A DNA stretch of 7,315 nt from an uncultured Acetatifactor sp. (GTDB taxonomy: Bacteria > Bacillota > Clostridia > Lachnospirales > Lachnospiraceae), in the NCBI GenBank assembly GCA_910586435.1, contig CAJUGT010000173.1, positions 1 to 7,315 on the forward strand, read 5' to 3'. The position numbers and the translations under genes are program-made. The stretch's first letter is position 1, and every line of letters begins with the position of its first letter. Below, in pieces: positions 5,970 to 7,315 of this stretch. The notes below the pieces were generated by a model that saw only the letters and a list, made by a program, of their open reading frames with translations, was not told the DNA's origin and ran no database searches.

Positions 5970-6013
5970 AAAACACACCTGGTACCGGGGACTGGTAAAG
6001 GGTGTGTTTTTTT
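5970..6013 (+). terminator. Intrinsic terminator after secY
   Basis: AAAACACACC (5970-5979) pairs perfectly with GGTGTGTTTT (6001-6010), and the T-run extends over seven bases (6007-6013). The 21-nt loop contains the palindrome GGTACC. The structure starts 20 nt after the secY stop and has the form of an efficient rho-independent terminator. It would end the ribosomal-protein transcript at secY. The A-run on the other side could also give some termination for the - strand, although no gene is seen there. Confidence 0.92.
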
Positions 6014-6168
6014 GCGCAATCATGCCTGGTGGCTTGTGGGTTTCTTTTATGGCTGCGAAAGGGACGGAGTCCGGGGCATGGGGTTACGTTCGGCTCGGGC
6101 AACGCCTGCGGTGAACTTTGGCAATAGAATGTTATCAGCCTTTCTGCCCAGATTCCGAAAAAAATCTC
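6014..6168. other. Intergenic segment with no recognised gene
   Basis: Between the secY terminator and the probable promoter of the purine unit I find no convincing gene or RNA. Short open frames exist on the + strand (one of 60 codons from 6012) but lack a ribosome-binding site and resemble nothing I recognise. Only minor inverted repeats are present, such as GGAC-gga-GTCC near 6062 and AGATT/AATCT near 6150-6166. It may be the scar of a rearrangement that separated secY from adk, but there is no direct sign of this. Confidence 0.5.
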
Positions 6169-6197
6169 TTGCTTTTTTGGGGAAAGGCGTGTAATAT
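6169..6197 (+). promoter_or_regulatory. Probable sigma-A-type promoter of the riboswitch-purine unit
   Basis: A -35-like TTGCTT (6169-6174) and a -10-like TAATAT (6192-6197) are separated by 17 nt. The matches to consensus are 3/6 and 4/6, so the call relies on spacing and position. Transcription would start at about 6203-6205, just before the riboswitch P1 stem. A TG precedes the -10 but is not at the exact extended -10 spacing. Confidence 0.5.
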
Positions 6198-6204
6198 ATG
6201 TGAT

Positions 6205-6280
6205 AGGAGCTGCATAACTGACGGAAGTAGGAGTACCTACGGGGAGTGCAGCGAGAAGGAAGAGCCGACCGTCTGGGCGC
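6205..6280 (+). ncRNA. ZTP (pfl motif) riboswitch aptamer
   Basis: P1 is GCTGCA (6209-6214) with TGCAGC (6247-6252). The joining segment TAACTGACGG follows (6215-6224). P2 is GTAGG (6227-6231) with CCTAC (6236-6240), then the conserved GGGGAG (6241-6246). After a short linker comes P3, GCC (6264-6266) with GGC (6276-6278), containing the CTGGGC end typical of this class. The pseudoknot pairs GACGG (6220-6224) with CCGTC (6269-6273). This differs from the common CUGGCG form but keeps full pairing. The family binds ZMP/ZTP (AICAR nucleotides), a signal of 10-formyl-THF shortage, and turns expression on. The downstream purine gene fits this role. Confidence 0.93.
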
Positions 6281-6318
6281 AGTTTATATTGTGCTGCCCC
6301 AGAGGGTCGTTTTTATTT
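6266..6318 (+). terminator. Riboswitch-controlled intrinsic terminator (expression platform)
   Basis: CGACC (6266-6270) pairs with GGTCG (6305-6309), TCTGGG (6272-6277) with CCCAGA (6298-6303), and GCAG (6279-6282) with CTGC (6294-6297). There is one G-G mismatch and one bulged C. TTTTTATTT follows (6310-6318). The 5' arm uses all of the pseudoknot 3' strand and half of P3, so the ligand-bound aptamer and the terminator exclude each other. This predicts an ON switch: ZMP/ZTP present, terminator not formed, downstream gene transcribed. Confidence 0.92.
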
Positions 6319-6335
6319 CCTTTTCCACAAAAGGA
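6318..6335 (+). other. Small hairpin after the riboswitch terminator
   Basis: TCCTTTT (6318-6324) and AAAAGGA (6329-6335) form a perfect 7-bp stem around CCAC. It starts in the last base of the terminator T-run region. No function is evident. Confidence 0.4.
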
Positions 6336-6345
6336 CATATAATGC

Positions 6346-6377
6346 GCCAGGCACCACACCCTTTAGTGCTGCCTGGC
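6346..6377 (+). other. GC-rich hairpin before the IMP cyclohydrolase ribosome-binding site
   Basis: GCCAGGCA (6346-6353) and TGCCTGGC (6370-6377) form a perfect 8-bp stem. CAC (6355-6357) and GTG (6366-6368) add three pairs beyond a C-C mismatch. It has no T-run and ends 13 nt before AGGAGG. It lies in the read-through leader and so is transcribed only when the riboswitch is on. It may stabilise the mRNA 5' end or mark a processing point; this is inference. Confidence 0.6.
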
Positions 6378-6402
6378 AGCGACTTAAAATAGGAGGAAAA
6401 TT

Positions 6403-7110
6403 ATGTTGCGATTGGATCAGGAATTGAGGAACAATGTTTATCCAGGCAGAGGAATTGTCATAGGGCGTTCTGCTGACGGAGCCAAGGCCGTTGTGGCGTA
6501 TTTTATTATGGGGAGAAGCGGTAACAGCCGTAACCGTGTCTTTGTCACAGAGGGAGAAGGCATACGAACAAAGGCATTTGACCCTTCCAAGCTGGAAGAT
6601 CCCAGCCTGGTAATTTACGCGCCGGTAAGAGTATTGGGGCATAATACGATTGTCACCAACGGAGACCAGACAGATACCATATATGATGGATTGGCAAAAG
6701 GCCTTACCTTTGAGCAAGCGCTGAGAAGCCGGGAATTTGAACCCGATGGACCAAACTATACTCCCAGAATATCGGGCCTGATGCATGTGGAAGAGGGAAA
6801 ATTTGACTTTTGCCTGTCTATTTTAAAAAGCGACAATGGCAATCCTGCATGCTGCAACAGATATACCTTTTCTTATGACAACCCTGTTCCGGGAATGGGA
6901 CGATTCCTGCATACCTATATGGGTGACGGCAATCCCCTGCCAAGCTTTCAGGGAGAACCTGAAACAGTGGAGATACAAGGCGATATAGAGAGCTTTACCA
7001 ACATGCTCTGGGAGAATCTCAACCAGGAGAATAAAGTATCTCTGTTTGTCAGATTTATCAACATAGCGGACGGAACATACGAAACCCGCATCCTCAACAA
7101 AAATCAATAA
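6403..7110 (+). CDS. purO: IMP cyclohydrolase, archaeal PurO-like family
   Basis: This 235-residue soluble enzyme is likely to close the purine ring, converting FAICAR to IMP in the last step of de novo purine synthesis. Recognisable family features are GRGIVIGRSADG at 15-26, SRNR at 42-45, TNGDQTDTI at 85-93 and NYTPRI at 118-123. These parallel the VSNG...TDTI and NTPRI blocks of archaeal PurO. It is not the PurH cyclohydrolase domain; bacteria with this form need a separate AICAR formyltransferase, which is not in the window. AGGAGG at 6391-6396 lies 6 nt before the ATG. The ZTP riboswitch upstream is strong independent support, since its ligand is the AICAR nucleotide two steps earlier. 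Whether the enzyme is catalytically active was not tested. Confidence 0.88.
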   Translation: MLRLDQELRNNVYPGRGIVIGRSADGAKAVVAYFIMGRSGNSRNRVFVTEGEGIRTKAFDPSKLEDPSLVIYAPVRVLGHNTIVTNGDQTDTIYDGLAKGLTFEQALRSREFEPDGPNYTPRISGLMHVEEGKFDFCLSILKSDNGNPACCNRYTFSYDNPVPGMGRFLHTYMGDGNPLPSFQGEPETVEIQGDIESFTNMLWENLNQENKVSLFVRFINIADGTYETRILNKNQ

Positions 7111-7117
7111 ATCAAAG

Positions 7118-7236
7118 ACCCCGCTGCAAGCAACGGGGTATCAAGCTTGCAACGCCCCAAGGGGCGGGGTATTTGACCCTCGCAGCATTCGCCAACTGTC
7201 CGTGCAAGCACGGCCGCTTGGCTCATTGCCTGCGGG
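7118..7236. repeat. Dense palindromic element downstream of the IMP cyclohydrolase
   Basis: Several inverted repeats are packed here. ACCCCG (7118-7123) pairs with CGGGGT (7134-7139), and CGCCCC (7153-7158) with GGGGCG (7161-7166). Alternatively ACCCCGC (7118-7124) pairs with GCGGGGT (7164-7170), and TGCAAGC (7125-7131) with GCTTGCA (7145-7151). A second nested stem has CGCAG/CTGCG (7181-7185, 7230-7234), GCCAA/TTGGC (7191-7195, 7218-7222) and CCGTGC/GCACGG (7200-7205, 7208-7213). No gene is recognised. It looks like a dispersed structured repeat or structured RNA. On the - strand the ACCCCG/CGGGGT stem is followed by a T-rich tract, weakly suggesting - strand orientation. Part of it may also protect the 3' end of the purine mRNA. 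Confidence 0.7.
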
Positions 7237-7315
7237 AATAAAACATCGGAACTGGAATACAAAACAGTCTCGAAACGAAGATGCCCGGAAGAAATTTCAG
7301 ACACGAAAGTGGCTG
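7237..7315. other. Right-edge segment, possibly a continuation of the palindromic element
   Basis: No gene is supported on the + strand. At the very edge CAG-A-CAC (7298-7304) faces GTG-G-CTG (7309-7315) around a GAAA loop, a GNRA-type tetraloop hairpin if transcribed on +. A - strand frame is open from beyond the edge down to about 7104. Its reading passes through the palindromes, so coding is doubtful. The true boundary of the element lies outside the window. Confidence 0.4.

Noticed and set aside
5204..6019. A 271-codon - strand frame opposite secY
   Set aside because: It is antisense to a clearly recognised SecY and its terminator. Its composition is that of a complementary-strand artefact (His-, Asn- and Tyr-rich), with no ribosome-binding site or family features.
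6012..6342. Two short + strand reading frames (from 6012 and 6118)
   Set aside because: They have no ribosome-binding sites and no recognisable protein features. The second runs through the promoter, riboswitch and terminator, whose structure explains the sequence better.
7116..7170. Rho-independent terminator for the IMP cyclohydrolase on the + strand
   Set aside because: The hairpins are strong but are followed by ATC or ATTTGACCC, not a T-run. I therefore annotate the region as a palindromic element, with 3'-end protection only a possibility.
7118..7236. CRISPR array
   Set aside because: The motif recurs only three times, in mixed orientation and without regular repeat-spacer spacing, so it does not form an array.

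Overview
The window carries the distal S10/spc ribosomal-protein cluster of a low-to-mid G+C Gram-positive bacterium. All genes are on the + strand. The organism is most likely a member of the Lachnospiraceae (Clostridia). The evidence is strong AAGGAGG-type Shine-Dalgarno sites before nearly every gene, a zinc-ribbon S14, an S8 with the STNQG variant, and S5/L18 sequences that look like that family. This assignment is by recognition, not by database search.

Region 1 (1-5950) is a run of ribosomal-protein genes in the canonical order: the last codon of a probable rpmC, then rpsQ, rplN, rplX, rplE, rpsZ (S14 type Z), rpsH, rplF, rplR, rpsE, rpmD, rplO and secY. Spacing is tight (11-36 nt, with rplO and secY sharing one base) except for three spacers of more than 100 nt: rpsH-rplF, rpsE-rpmD and rpmD-rplO. 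Each of these three holds hairpins. The rpmD-rplO spacer is the most striking, with a 60-nt near-perfect palindrome followed by two more hairpins.

Region 2 (5951-6202) begins with a strong intrinsic terminator directly after secY. The usual spc continuation (adk, map, infA, rpmJ and onwards) is absent from this window. A stretch of about 155 nt with no convincing gene follows, and then a probable promoter.

Region 3 (6205-7110) is a separate purine unit. A ZTP (pfl-motif) riboswitch has all its expected parts: P1, P2, the GGGGAG segment, P3 and a pseudoknot. A mutually exclusive intrinsic terminator overlaps P3. Two more small hairpins follow, and then a gene for an archaeal-type (PurO-like) IMP cyclohydrolase. 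The logic is coherent: ZMP/ZTP accumulates when 10-formyl-THF limits purine synthesis, binds the aptamer, blocks the terminator and turns on the enzyme that closes the purine ring downstream of AICAR.

Region 4 (7111-7315) has no supported gene. It is a dense set of nested and alternative inverted repeats, with the motif TGCAAGC/GCTTGCA occurring three times, and the structure continues to the window edge. It looks like a structured dispersed element or structured RNA and is the least explained part of the window.
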